A DNA stretch of 64,000 nucleotides. It comes from Tretioscincus oriximinensis. Taxonomy: Eukaryota; Chordata; Lepidosauria; Squamata; Gymnophthalmidae. The stretch is taken from assembly GCA_022410635.1 (NCBI GenBank), contig JAJVDF010000045.1:3125678-3189677 (forward strand), read 5' to 3'. Within the stretch, counting starts at the first letter, position 1. Each line of letters opens with the position of its first letter. The position numbers and the translations under genes were made by a program. Below, piece by piece: positions 1-11,500 of this stretch. The notes beneath the pieces are model-generated. The model saw only the letters and a list, made by a program, of their open reading frames with translations, was not told the DNA's origin and did no database searches.

Positions 1-850
1 TTTTATCAGTAATTAAGTTTCTAAAAGAAACCATAGAAGAACAGTTGGCCCACATATGGATATAAAGGCCTCTATCATGACAGCCATGCCAGGATAGGGG
101 GGAAGTACCTATTATATATGACAGTTGAGCAGGGGTTTTATACCAACGGGAGATCAATTTCAATTCAGTCTCCTTAATTCTATTATCTTTAAGTTGTATC
201 CATCTCCTTACCCACTGTTGCCATAAATTTTGTATCTGTGGAACTTCCCCAGACCAATGCTGTTTAAGTAATTCCTGATTTTTATATTGTTTAACTACTA
301 TGCTATTATAGATATCTCTAATTCCTTTACTTTCGCCATTAATTTTCTTCAATACTATATCTTCCAGATCAGATACTCCACATAATGTATTTCTACACTC
401 CCTATTATCGATAATTGTAGCTAAAGCATTTTTTTTTGCAGCCAGAATCTATTTCCACGATTTATAAAGATTCTATTGATTTGAGTAACTGAGATCGGGA
501 ATCCATTATTATTTATAAAATCTCTTACCCTGTGATATCCCTGAGCTCTTAAAATATCTAAATAGGTCTTAAAACTATTGTCCCCAGTAGCGTTGAATGC
601 ATAAATTGAGGCAACTTGTCTCCAATTTAGAAATAAAAATTTGTGATTTTGTTTCCATGCTATTAAGCAAGATTTTAGTGGGACTAGTAGAAACTTTTGT
701 AGCCTTTTGTCATTTACAGGAGATAGAAGAGATTTTCCTTGTAATTGAGTCAATTTTAATTCCAATCTAATTGCTTTATTATCCTTTATAAATTCTAGAT
801 CTAATAGTTTATTAATCTGGATTGAATCGATCATTTTTCTAATTGGCTTC
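1..850 (-). mobile_element. L1-type LINE fragment, ORF2 C-terminal part
   Basis: On the minus strand two adjoining reading frames cover this stretch: one of 137 codons at 421-834, then a different open frame from about 420 down to base 1. The second frame contains RWYKTPAQLSYI and then a W-H-G-C ... H-M-W-A-N-C pattern. This matches the Cys/His-rich C-terminal region of L1 ORF2 (WY.TP.RL ... CWRC ... H.WW.C). The frame change falls near the T-run at 429-437, so the copy is broken. It lies in a NUCB2 intron, antisense to the gene, and continues beyond the window start. Confidence 0.75.
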
Positions 851-2494
851 TTTTTTTAGAGGATTAATTGCTCGGTCTCGATTGCAACTAAAAAATTTGT
901 GATGACTATTTAAATAAATTCTCATCTTACCAAAATCTTTCACCTGTATGTAAAGTCTGTTAATTTTAATTTTCCCCCCTGCTTTTCTACCTGAAGGTAG
1001 ATTAAGGCAACTTGGAAAATTGCTTCAATAAAATTTCCAAAATATAAGCTATAAATAAATAAATGATAAACCGAAATGAGCACTGAAAATAAGTGAACCA
1101 AATATCTTTTTAGAATATCCCTAATGCATATTTTTATTCAAACAATCACGTAGCAGCATCTGGATAACGCGATATTAATTTTGTTGAAATTCAGGTTTCA
1201 ATTTCTATTAGAATAGTATTAATTAGAAAGGTAGTCATTGGTTACCACCATGTTGTGGCCAATTTATGGTTGAAGGGAAGGCATAGATGTTTTCAATAGG
1301 CACCTCTGCAGTTTCCTTGACAGAATTATAGAAATGATTTGCCATTGTAAATTTCTGCTTTCCAGGCAGTTTACTATTCCACTGAGCTAGAGTTTGATTG
1401 CTGTATTAAAGATTTATTATATCAATTAGGATCACTTTGAAAGATTTGCAATAACAAAGAGGCAGTTTGCAAAATTTTAAGTGTTTGTATCTAGTATAAT
1501 TCAATATGTGCAATTAAAGTTCTTATATCAGTAGTACTCAATACACATTGTTGTCAAAACTATTTTTTTTGTCTGCTTTGGGACACAGAGAAATTGTTTG
1601 CAAGATGACGATAAATAGCCTTTCATATACCACTGTTTAAATGTTCAGGAAGATACATTTGTTCTCATTTTAAATAAAGCTTTGAATTGCTCAGCATTGG
1701 ATAGTCTTAATATTGTACAATATGTTCCTAGAGTTGATAGGGAAGAGATAAGGGGAGAGACTAGAAAAGGTATATCTGTTTTTCTGTAATCTTAATAGTT
1801 TTTAAATGTATTATCAGCTGCTAGGGAAAGCTGCCACAGATCAAAATTAGTGAATCAGTGTCTGTCCACTACTTTTTTCATTTCTATTTATATAATTCTG
1901 TTGAGAGTGTGAAATATGGACATGCCTATAAGTTGGGTTGCTGTCCTTGGAACATTTTATCTTATTTTAAAAAGCTTTTTATTAGAGGCTGATGTAATGT
2001 AAATTGAATTTGTGTTTTTTGAAATTGCAGGGTAATGAACTATTTCAAAATATTATATGGATGTAAAATCTCCATTATTCTATTACCATGATAATAATTA
2101 TAGCTCGATAGTAGAGCAACTGCATAGAATGCAAAATGTCCTTAAAGAAATGGCAAACAACTGTTGTACGTAAGCCAAAAAATATCACATAGACATCTGG
2201 ACTATCCATATTCAATTTTTGGACCTCTTACTATTTGTATGACTCCTGAGTCTTCTTTGAAAAAAGCTATGACAAATCACTCCTTTGTACNGTCACCTGA
2301 AATGCACATGTGAATTTGAATAGTTCTGAGAAGTTACACTGTAAGACACCGTTATTCATTCTTATCCATTATTTTCATCTCGGTTATTAAACAAAGCATC
2401 CTTTGTTTAATATTCTGTGATTTTAGTATAGTGATTTGAGGCTTATGTATTTTTATATTAAAATGATTATTTCATTATCTTTTTTTGGGTATAG
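851..2494. other. NUCB2 intron, no feature recognised
   Basis: AT-rich intronic sequence between the L1 fragment and the first NUCB2 exon in the window. I see no further exon or clear repeat here. The NUCB2 exons that encode the signal peptide and nesfatin-1 must lie upstream of the window. Confidence 0.6.
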
Positions 2495-2598
2495 ATTCTG
2501 GTATTGATCATCAGTTTCTTCTTAAACAATTTGAACATCTGAACCACAACAACCCTCATACTTTTGAAGCAAAAGATTTAGATATGTTAATCAAAACT
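2495..2598 (+). CDS. NUCB2: NUCB2 exon 1 in window
   Basis: The acceptor ag is at 2493-2494 and the donor gt at 2599. The exon starts with the last two bases of a split Asp codon. It encodes [17 protein letters not shown] and ends at DMLIKT, matching the conserved segment just after the nesfatin-1 region. Confidence 0.93.
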
Positions 2599-5500
2599 GT
2601 AAGTACATAGCATTTTTTTTCCAGATGTGCTCTTGTCTTTACTGCTGTATCTTCTTTCAGTGGAATTCACTTTCTTCCTTTGGATTTTATTTTTTTGCCT
2701 CCAATTTGAATAACTTTCATAGTTACCACTGACAAGTGCGTACAGACTATGTGTGTTGCGACAACTATCACTATTTTAACCCAAACAAAAGTTTTTATAT
2801 TGCCGATGTAACGCCTTTTTATGTTTTAAGAGGTGGCAAATCTGTAAATTTTTAATGTAGGGCAGTGCCCTTTNGTACTGGTTTACGANNGTAATAAATA
2901 CTGATTGATAGTTACCACCCATACAATAATTTAAATTTTCACCCTGTCTCCAAATTTCAGCAGTGGAAAACCATTTCTGCATCTTTTCCAAGAAAACTGC
3001 TTTGTAGTATCTGTGAAGGAGCCCATGTGATCAGCTCTGACTATGACGTAGTGATACCCAATAACATCAAATAATAACATTTATAATTATTAGTGGGCAT
3101 TTATGAATCAGTCAGAAGCAAGGAGAGGGCCTTTGCCTACTGCTGTTTTAGGATCTCATCCTGTAACCCTGTTGATTCAGGTATNAGAGCAGCATCCCAG
3201 TCACTGAATCTGAAGCATTAATTCAATGAATTGGCCAATATTTTCCTTCTTCCCTCCTTTTTTTCCTTTCTTTTGAAAATNTATTAGCTTTATACAGTGT
3301 TACAGCCATGTTTCAAATCCTGCTATTTCTTACAATCCATTTTCATTTATTCACGGAAGCTAAAATATGACCTCTCTTGTTACATGTTGTGGCAGCAATG
3401 TAATAGAAACAATAAATGTTTTCGGTGATTATTACAATAATTCTTTAGGATAGACATATTATTGTTGCTACATTGCTAGGCTGACCAGATGCCCCCTTTT
3501 TTGGTGGGAAAACGCAGTTTTGAGGCAACCTTGCCTCAGTCAAAAAAAAAATTATCTTGCACCTCAAACAATTCTCACACACTTAAAAAATGATTTTTTT
3601 TTAAAAAAATAATACACTGCAATAACAATAGGAATCTCTAGCAGCCAGGGTCAGCTCCTCAAGGCACCCTCCCCTCTGTAAAAAAATTAAAAAATTCTGA
3701 TGCATTCCAAAAATTCTCACACAGTTTAAAAATTCTCACACATTTTAAAAAAATTCCCACATGCTTCACTGATTTCTCGGGTGGGTATTTTGGAAGCGAA
3801 TGCATATTGGTGGGTAATTTGCATATTTATGAATATGCAAATTAGCATGAATATTAATTACCCTGGTTTGGGCCTCGTCAGTCTATGCATTGCAGATGGG
3901 GAGAAAATCAAAGAAGTATCTAATCCTTAATTCTCCCCATCTGAGTAAAGTTTGTGATCCTTGAAGTGAAAGCTTTTGGATTCCAGTCCTTGAGGGGAAA
4001 GGAGGGGAGTTGAAGGAGGTATGTGAATTTAGGTCTCACTGTGATTCTGAAACCCAGNTTAGAAATCCTGAATGCAGAGGCCTAAAGATGCAGACAATAT
4101 TTTGGGAATTATAAGGAAGAGTTCAGTAGTAGAAGGCAATTCCTAAGATATTTGTAAAACTATATGAAGCACTAATATACAGTGTACAGTAGATAGAGTT
4201 AAATAATTAACACGATTGAATAATTATCATTATAATTGAAATTTACTGCATTATTTGCTTAGTTTGGTTGACCAGATGAACCCTTTTGGGGGGGGGGGGG
4301 GTTTGGAAACCCATTTTTGGGGTGCCTCCTGTTTTTTTCTGAGAAAAAAATATTAAAAATTTTTTTGGAAAATAATTTTCTCAGAAAACACTGAGAGGCA
4401 CCCTAAAAACGGGTTTTCACCTCCCCAAAAAAGGGGTCATCTNGTTAGCCTAGCTTAGTGAAGTCAAGTAGGAATTTAAATACCACGTCTCTTATAAGTC
4501 AGGTCTCTTATATAAGTTAATTGCAAAATGAAAATTACTCTTTGGTATAGGCTGACCAGATGACCCCTTTTGAGGGGGGGTGTTTTGAAAACCTGGTTTT
4601 GGGGTGCCTTCCAGTTTTTGCTGAGGATTTTTTTTCAAAGAAAGTTTTTTTCCCNATTTTTTTCAATTTTCCTCAGCAAAAACTGGGAGGCACCCCAAAA
4701 CCAGGCTTTCAACACCCCCCCCCCCAAAAGGGGTCATCTGGTCAGCCTACTTTGGGATAATTACTTATTTCTTCAGGGTAGACCTCTCTGCTCATGAAGA
4801 AGAGATGTACATCTTTTCCTCATGAGCAAAGGGGCCTAATGTGAAGGTATACATAATTGTAGCACAAAGTGAGAAGTCTTGATTTTTAAACAATTTTAAA
4901 TGTGAGAATTTTAAAGGGACTTGGAAGAGCTGTGTGGATTTATGTTCTGAATCTAAATATATACAGAANCAATGGTGATGGCTCATTGCAAACTTTAGTA
5001 TATTTTTTGGCTTTTGTCATGAAAATGCCCTCCTCCTCGAGGGAGGAATAGGAGACTAGAGGCCTGACCTTCTTTCAGGCATCGAGACTTAGCTAATTCC
5101 ACTAGTATAAAGATAATCTTCAATTTGTTCCTTAACTCAAAACATTTGCAAACTGCTTCAATAGTTGCCTAAATGTAATGAAATGTTTTAGCTGTTTAAA
5201 CAGTAATTCCTTGTATAATGCAATTATTTGCTGCTTACATGATGCCATATTATTATGCAAAACCAGGCTATAATGGTAAATGAAAAATATGGAGAGGTAT
5301 TTGGAAAAGAGTAGTCATCAGTGGCTCCAGTGAAACTATTCAAATAGAGAATTTGTTCAAACTGAATACTAGGAGGTATCAAAGGTGGCTTTGGTTAACT
5401 TACGTCATAACAAGTTGTATGGGGAAGTGTGTCTTTTAGCATTCAAATTACATGTCTGGTGTACCTCAGGGGACAGACTATTCCATAATTTAGGTTTATG

Positions 5501-8500
5501 GAGTACCAGCAAGAACGTCCTCTTCCAAGTATGCACTTCTTTAGCTGTTGATAGTACAACCAAAACATTCTCATCTGCAGAGCTAGATAAATACCTTAAT
5601 TATAGAAAATAATTTATGGATGTTACTATAGAAAGCACTATATCTTATTTTACAAATAGGCAACACATGATCTAGAAAACTATGACAAAGCCCATCATGA
5701 GGAATTTAAGAAATATGAAATGCTTAAAGAGCATGAAAGAAGAGAATATTTAAAAACGCTGGATGAGGAAAAGAGACATCTAGAAGAATCAAAGTATGAG
5801 GAAATGAAGAAAAAACATGGTGACCACCCTAAAGTCAACCATCCTGTAAGTAGGCAGTTGGTACAGAGCTTTTATTATTTCAAATTTGTTTTTCTATGTC
5901 TTCATTTAGAATTTTTACATGTGTCATGTTCAGCTATTTGTCATTTAAAGCATTTTCAGAAGCTGCTGAGTTGATTGAGTTACAGAAAGATAAAAGCTGT
6001 TTCATACAATTAGAGAACATAGTGCTTCAGCTCTTCAATCATTCAGTGTTTTAATTGTTGTCTCTTACTTTTATTTTTCATGCATTTTAACTAAAAGTTA
6101 TCTAGTCATTGAAATGCTTTGGACAGTAAATACTGAATTGCTATAGTATAATCTGTTTGCTTTTAAACATGTAACCATTTGCATTATTCCATCTGTATGA
6201 TTGACTTCAAGGGAAGCAAAGACCAATTAAAAGAGGTATGGGAGGAGGCAGATGGGCTGGATCCAAATGACTTTGATCCAAAAACCTTTTTCAAGTTACA
6301 TGGTAAGAAATATAGTTTTCCTGTGAACTTTTTCATTGTCCACAGTATGACAATATATAGTTTGAAGTGTATTGATTCATAGGATAAAATCCTATGAGGG
6401 TACTAAATTAAACAACTTTGAGTTGTAATTCAGGTTTAATATTAGAGTGGTTGTTTTAAAATTCCTTAACTAAATATGCCCATGTTTAGTTTGCCAACAG
6501 CATCATTACCAATAGCGCCTGATCCCTAGAAAATTACATAGCATAGCAATTGATTGCTTGTTACTACAATATGGACAATATAGAACATAAGAAATGCTGC
6601 TGGATTAGGCCACAGCCTATCTAGTCCAATATCTTGTCTCGCAAAATGACCCACCATTGCTTCTGAGCTTTCTTCAGCAGATGATAAATGCAAAATCTTC
6701 AGCTGCACTCAACTGACTGAAAATGGCTATTAAAGGCAGCCTGCCCCATCTCTCCACCTTGGATGCTATACCTAAGTGCCCATTCTATCCTCCATGGGTT
6801 TGTCTTGCCTTTTCTGAAACTTATCAAAGCTGGTTGCTGTAAATAACCATTGCTGTATTATTTTAAATGATTTTTAAACACTACCTGGAATTTTAGTTGG
6901 AATTTTACATTTGACAGGAAATTAATTTCAATGTGGAAATTATTATTTTATTTATATTTTATGTGGCTGTTCAGCAATGCTCAGTCTTAACTGCAAGGAA
7001 GTTTTGATAAAGAACTCAAACATCATTCTTGCATATATTCCATATTTGACATCACTTACAAAGTCATTTTTAATGTTGGGATCAAGTATTAATATTTTTT
7101 AGAAAATGAGAGGGAAATGTTGCTTGCCCTTTTGCCAGCCATTTTGTTATAACTTTCTGCCAACACATTAATGTAATGTTACAGCAGAGTAAGATCTTTC
7201 CTAGAAAGAAAGGTAAAAACAAATCCCATATAATGGAAGAGAATTCCAGATTTTATTAAAATACCATCCATTTGTTAAGGTCATATTTTATCTCTACACT
7301 GTGTGTAACTTAATTAACAAGAGAATAGAATTAAAATCTGGATTTTTCAACTCCTTTTAGCTTTTTTTTAATATCTAGAAATTATACATCTAGGAAAGAG
7401 AGAGGTTTTTTAAATTATATTTAAAACCAAATACTCTTCAGAAGAGTATCCCAAGATTTGTTGAAAGGAAAATAATATATCCAGTTTTAGACTAGAGATG
7501 TCAAGAAGTTCAGTTGTGGATAAATATAGGAGCTTCATCATTTTCCTGTCAACTATATTTTCATCCATTTTGTCTTTTATAGATGTCAATAGTGATGGTT
7601 TTCTGGATGAACAGGAGTTAGAAGCCCTGTTTACTAAAGAGGTAAGTTTGTGAAACTGTAATTGTTTTGTTCATTTTGGGTGTTTCATGAGTAGAAAGCA
7701 TCCAGATTTGTTTGGGTGAAATTATGTGTCTTAAAGTGCTCACCAAGAAAACAAGGAACTTCTGCTTTTTTGGCTGCCGTTAGTATGAAACCTGAAATAG
7801 TTTCTGATTTTAGGCAATAGAGATAGAAAAAATATTCAGTGCTTCTATGCATAGAATCACTTCTAAGCTAACTTGACTTGTTCTAAATCTGCCCAGCAGG
7901 TATCTCCATATCTTCTGTGGAGTAAAACTTCTAAAGTTCCAATTGCAGACTGATTGTTGAATGTCGGGTGTACTCCTGTTGTTTGTTTGCATCCAAAATG
8001 CCTGCAATAATTTCTTACACTATGCAAAAAAATCTCCAACCTCAAATCCCTAGCAGCTCTCATACTTTTGTTTATTATAACATGAATTGGTAAGATTAAT
8101 AGGTTTTGAACAAATATCTTCCCCCCTTCATTCTGTTGATGATGTTCACTTTGTTCTAGCTAGAGAAAGTGTATGATCCCAAAAATGAAGAAGATGACAT
8201 GGTGGAAATGGAGGAAGAGAGACTAAGAATGAGAGAGCATGTCATGAATGAGGTAGGATCCAAACATCATTATTAATTACAAACAGCTACTGAGCCAGAG
8301 TTCCTCAGCCCTGGAACAGCCTTCCACAGGAGCTTACAATAGGTTACACAAAGACTAGCCCTATTCAGAAAGGCCTTGCAAACTTTCCTGTATAACTCTA
8401 TAGACTTCAGTTAGGGCTAAAAATGTCCTGTTTAATGTTCCAGACCAAATCTAATAATCAGTTACGGTATATTAAAGAGTTGTGTTTGCATAATGAATGC

Positions 8501-11500
8501 TTAATATAATTGATTTTGCTATTTTAATGACATGTTTTATCCTTTGGGTCACCCTTTGGTGGAAGGAGCACTATAAATAAATGTTGTGGTTATTATTGAC
8601 CTAATTCTGTCCCTTCTGTAAACATTTCAACTAGCTCTGAAAGTATTTTTTGTACACAACTGGTGAATGGACAAAAGCAATTAGTGTCCTGGCAATCAGC
8701 CTTTTAAACAATTGATGATGGGGACTGTAAACTCCCCCCTTACAACTCGTCATAAGCGACTTGCTCCCCCAGTCAACTCTAAACCTGCCCCCCAGTAACT
8801 TGCGTGGTCCTACCTGAAGCACACACACACACTACTGCTCGTTTGTGAAACGTCTGCAACATGCCCGGCCACTCACTGCCCCTGCTTTAGTTCGCTTCCA
8901 TGCCCACAGCAGGAGGGTCCACATGCCTCCATTTTTGCAGACGTTTGATAAGTGAATGAATAAAATTTCTTTGGATTTGGTTGGCTGAGATTAAGGTGTA
9001 TAATTTGTGACACTGAAAACAATTCACGTTACTTGCATAGCAGCAAATATGTACAGAGAACGAGTGATGAAACTGTCCACTTATTAGTTTTTTAAGAAGG
9101 TTTTTGGATTGAAGTACTTATTAGGATGGGCTGCTGTAAGGTTTCTCTGCTAAGATAGAAGCGCTTTCACTCAGCTTTAACCCTTGGTAGGCTGGACAAA
9201 ACTTAAATTATGAGTCCAAATAATAAGAACTTCAAAAGCTGTAAAAAGTTTTGTAGTTTATTGCAAAGCATAGTCCGGAAAAATAAGCATTCTCAAACAC
9301 TTCTTTAGAAGGGTATCTTGAGTTTCAAAGTACAGAAAAGAAAAACAGTCAAGTTACAACATTTTCAAAGCTTTCTGAATCTAATAATGGCTTCTCCATA
9401 AGATCAATTAGCCATCTTTAACCTCTCTTTGTTCCTACATCAAGTGTTACTAATCTACCAATCCAATATTTTTATGAGCTAAGAACAACTAACCTCTCAT
9501 CTTGCAAACACGTTTCTGTGTATGTTCTATTACATGGCATTTAATATAGCCTAAGTATGAAGTAGGCAGTGAAATCCATTTGGCTGGAGAATATTTTTTA
9601 AAGAAGTCATCTTTTTCCTCCCAGAAATATGGGACATTTAAGCATTACTTGCTTCTCTGAAGACTACTTAAAATTTTTAGTGAAATGTCTCTGATATCTG
9701 AACTTTGAAAATTGTGAATCCTTGTATGTTTAAGGATCTAACATGTATCCATGTGCTTGTTATCTCTTACAAAAGGTTGACATCAACAGAGACCGGTTAG
9801 TGACTTTGGAAGAGTTCTTGAGAGCCACCGAGAAAAGAGAATTTTTGGAGCCTGATAGCTGGGAGGTAATAATGAACCTTCCAAGTGGAACATGTTGCAA
9901 ACATCAGTCTGTGTAAAAGAACAAATATCCTATTGGCTTTGAACTTCCTGTTTCTTTTGTTGCAAGTTTTTATGTGTCATTGTTAGTGACATTATCAAAA
10001 TAAATCTGAACGCCAAGTCCAGGGACATTGTATGCCATCTTTCCTGCAGGCTTTTTGGCATAAAATAAACACAGAATTCTTTTGTAATTTTATGCTGATT
10101 TTTTTTTAGCTCCAGAAAGCTACAGAAAACAATGAGTTGCAATAATGTATTTTGTTATCCTCTGCTGTGTCCATTTTTAAATAATTGCACCAGAAAATCG
10201 TGTTAGGTGATTTTCATTTGCCAAACCTGGAGAAAAAAATACGATAATACTGAATAATACCAACCGTATACTGATTTTTATGATTTTTGGAATGTGGGAT
10301 AAATCATTTAGAAAAATTAGGGATGATGAATTCTCTATAAATACATAGACATGCTTACCATTTTTAATGCATGTTTGCACTGAGCAAGTGATGAAGGCTA
10401 TCAGGTGTGATATTATGGAATATTTTCAGAGTCAGTGTTCTTTCCTAGAAGCAAAGAGTTATTAGTCGCTCTTAGAGAGCAAAGCAGAACCCTGTTATGC
10501 GATTACTGTAGGTTACAGGTGTTTCTTATTGGTTCTGTGTAGAAGGGATTGTAATTGATTACTTTCAAAATTTGAGTATGACTGAGAGGAAGATTCTTGG
10601 TATAAAATAGCAGGTTAATCTAGGAATCATACTTCACTTCTATTAATAATTTGATTAATGTGCTTGTTTTTCTTGTCATCCAAACTTTAGAACATCGTCA
10701 ATCTTGTAGATGTAGTTGGTTACGTGAGCCCATAACAATATCTGAGAAATATTTTTAATACTTGCTTACTCCTACTGAACTTTTACTCTTCTTTTAAGAC
10801 TCTGGACCAACAACAGATCTTTACCGAGGATGATTTGAAAGAATTTGAAAGTCACATTTCCCAGCAAGAAGATGAGCTGCAGAAGCAAGCAGTCGAACTA
10901 CAGAAGAAGAAAGAAGAATTACAGCGTCAACATGACCTTCTTCAGGCACAGAGACAAGAGCTCCAGCAGGTACCAGTAGAATAGCTGGAAGAGTTCCTAA
11001 GATCTTATACATGTGTTTTTTTCTTTATTTCATCTAATGAAGTAAAAAGGGACAGGTCATCATAGCTGGCACACCTTTACTTTTAATCCTTCTTCAGTTT
11101 ATCTTCAATCCTGAAACTTAAATCTTTTTTTTTCTAAACTAAACCTTGTTCCAAGACTGAATATTAATTAAAGAAGATTTAAAGTAAAGGTGTGTGACCT
11201 TTAGTGGATAGAGGGTTAGGGTATTTCTGCACTGCCTTGTAATGATCATGGCAAGCCATTGTTTGGAACTGTGTGATGACATTCATTCAGCCCCCTCAGG
11301 GAACACACTTGGGCAGCTCATTTCAGCAAGGTCTACTGGTGAGCCAGATCAAGGACTATTGATCTGTAACTAATACTGTTCTGTGCAGACAGAGCATACT
11401 AGTTGTGTATTTCCCACTGAAGTACAGAAGTCTTTAGTGCTACTGCTAATAAGGAATAACAGCAAGTGCAGAAAGGTCCTTTGACGAAAATGTAAGGATC

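Larger units (their letters stand above)
2599..5659. other. NUCB2 intron with three palindromic MITEs
   Basis: Intronic. It holds the related hairpin elements at 3477-3885, 4265-4452 and 4548-4749. At 5385-5590 a stretch resembles worn retroelement sequence, but I could not place it in a family. Confidence 0.6.
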
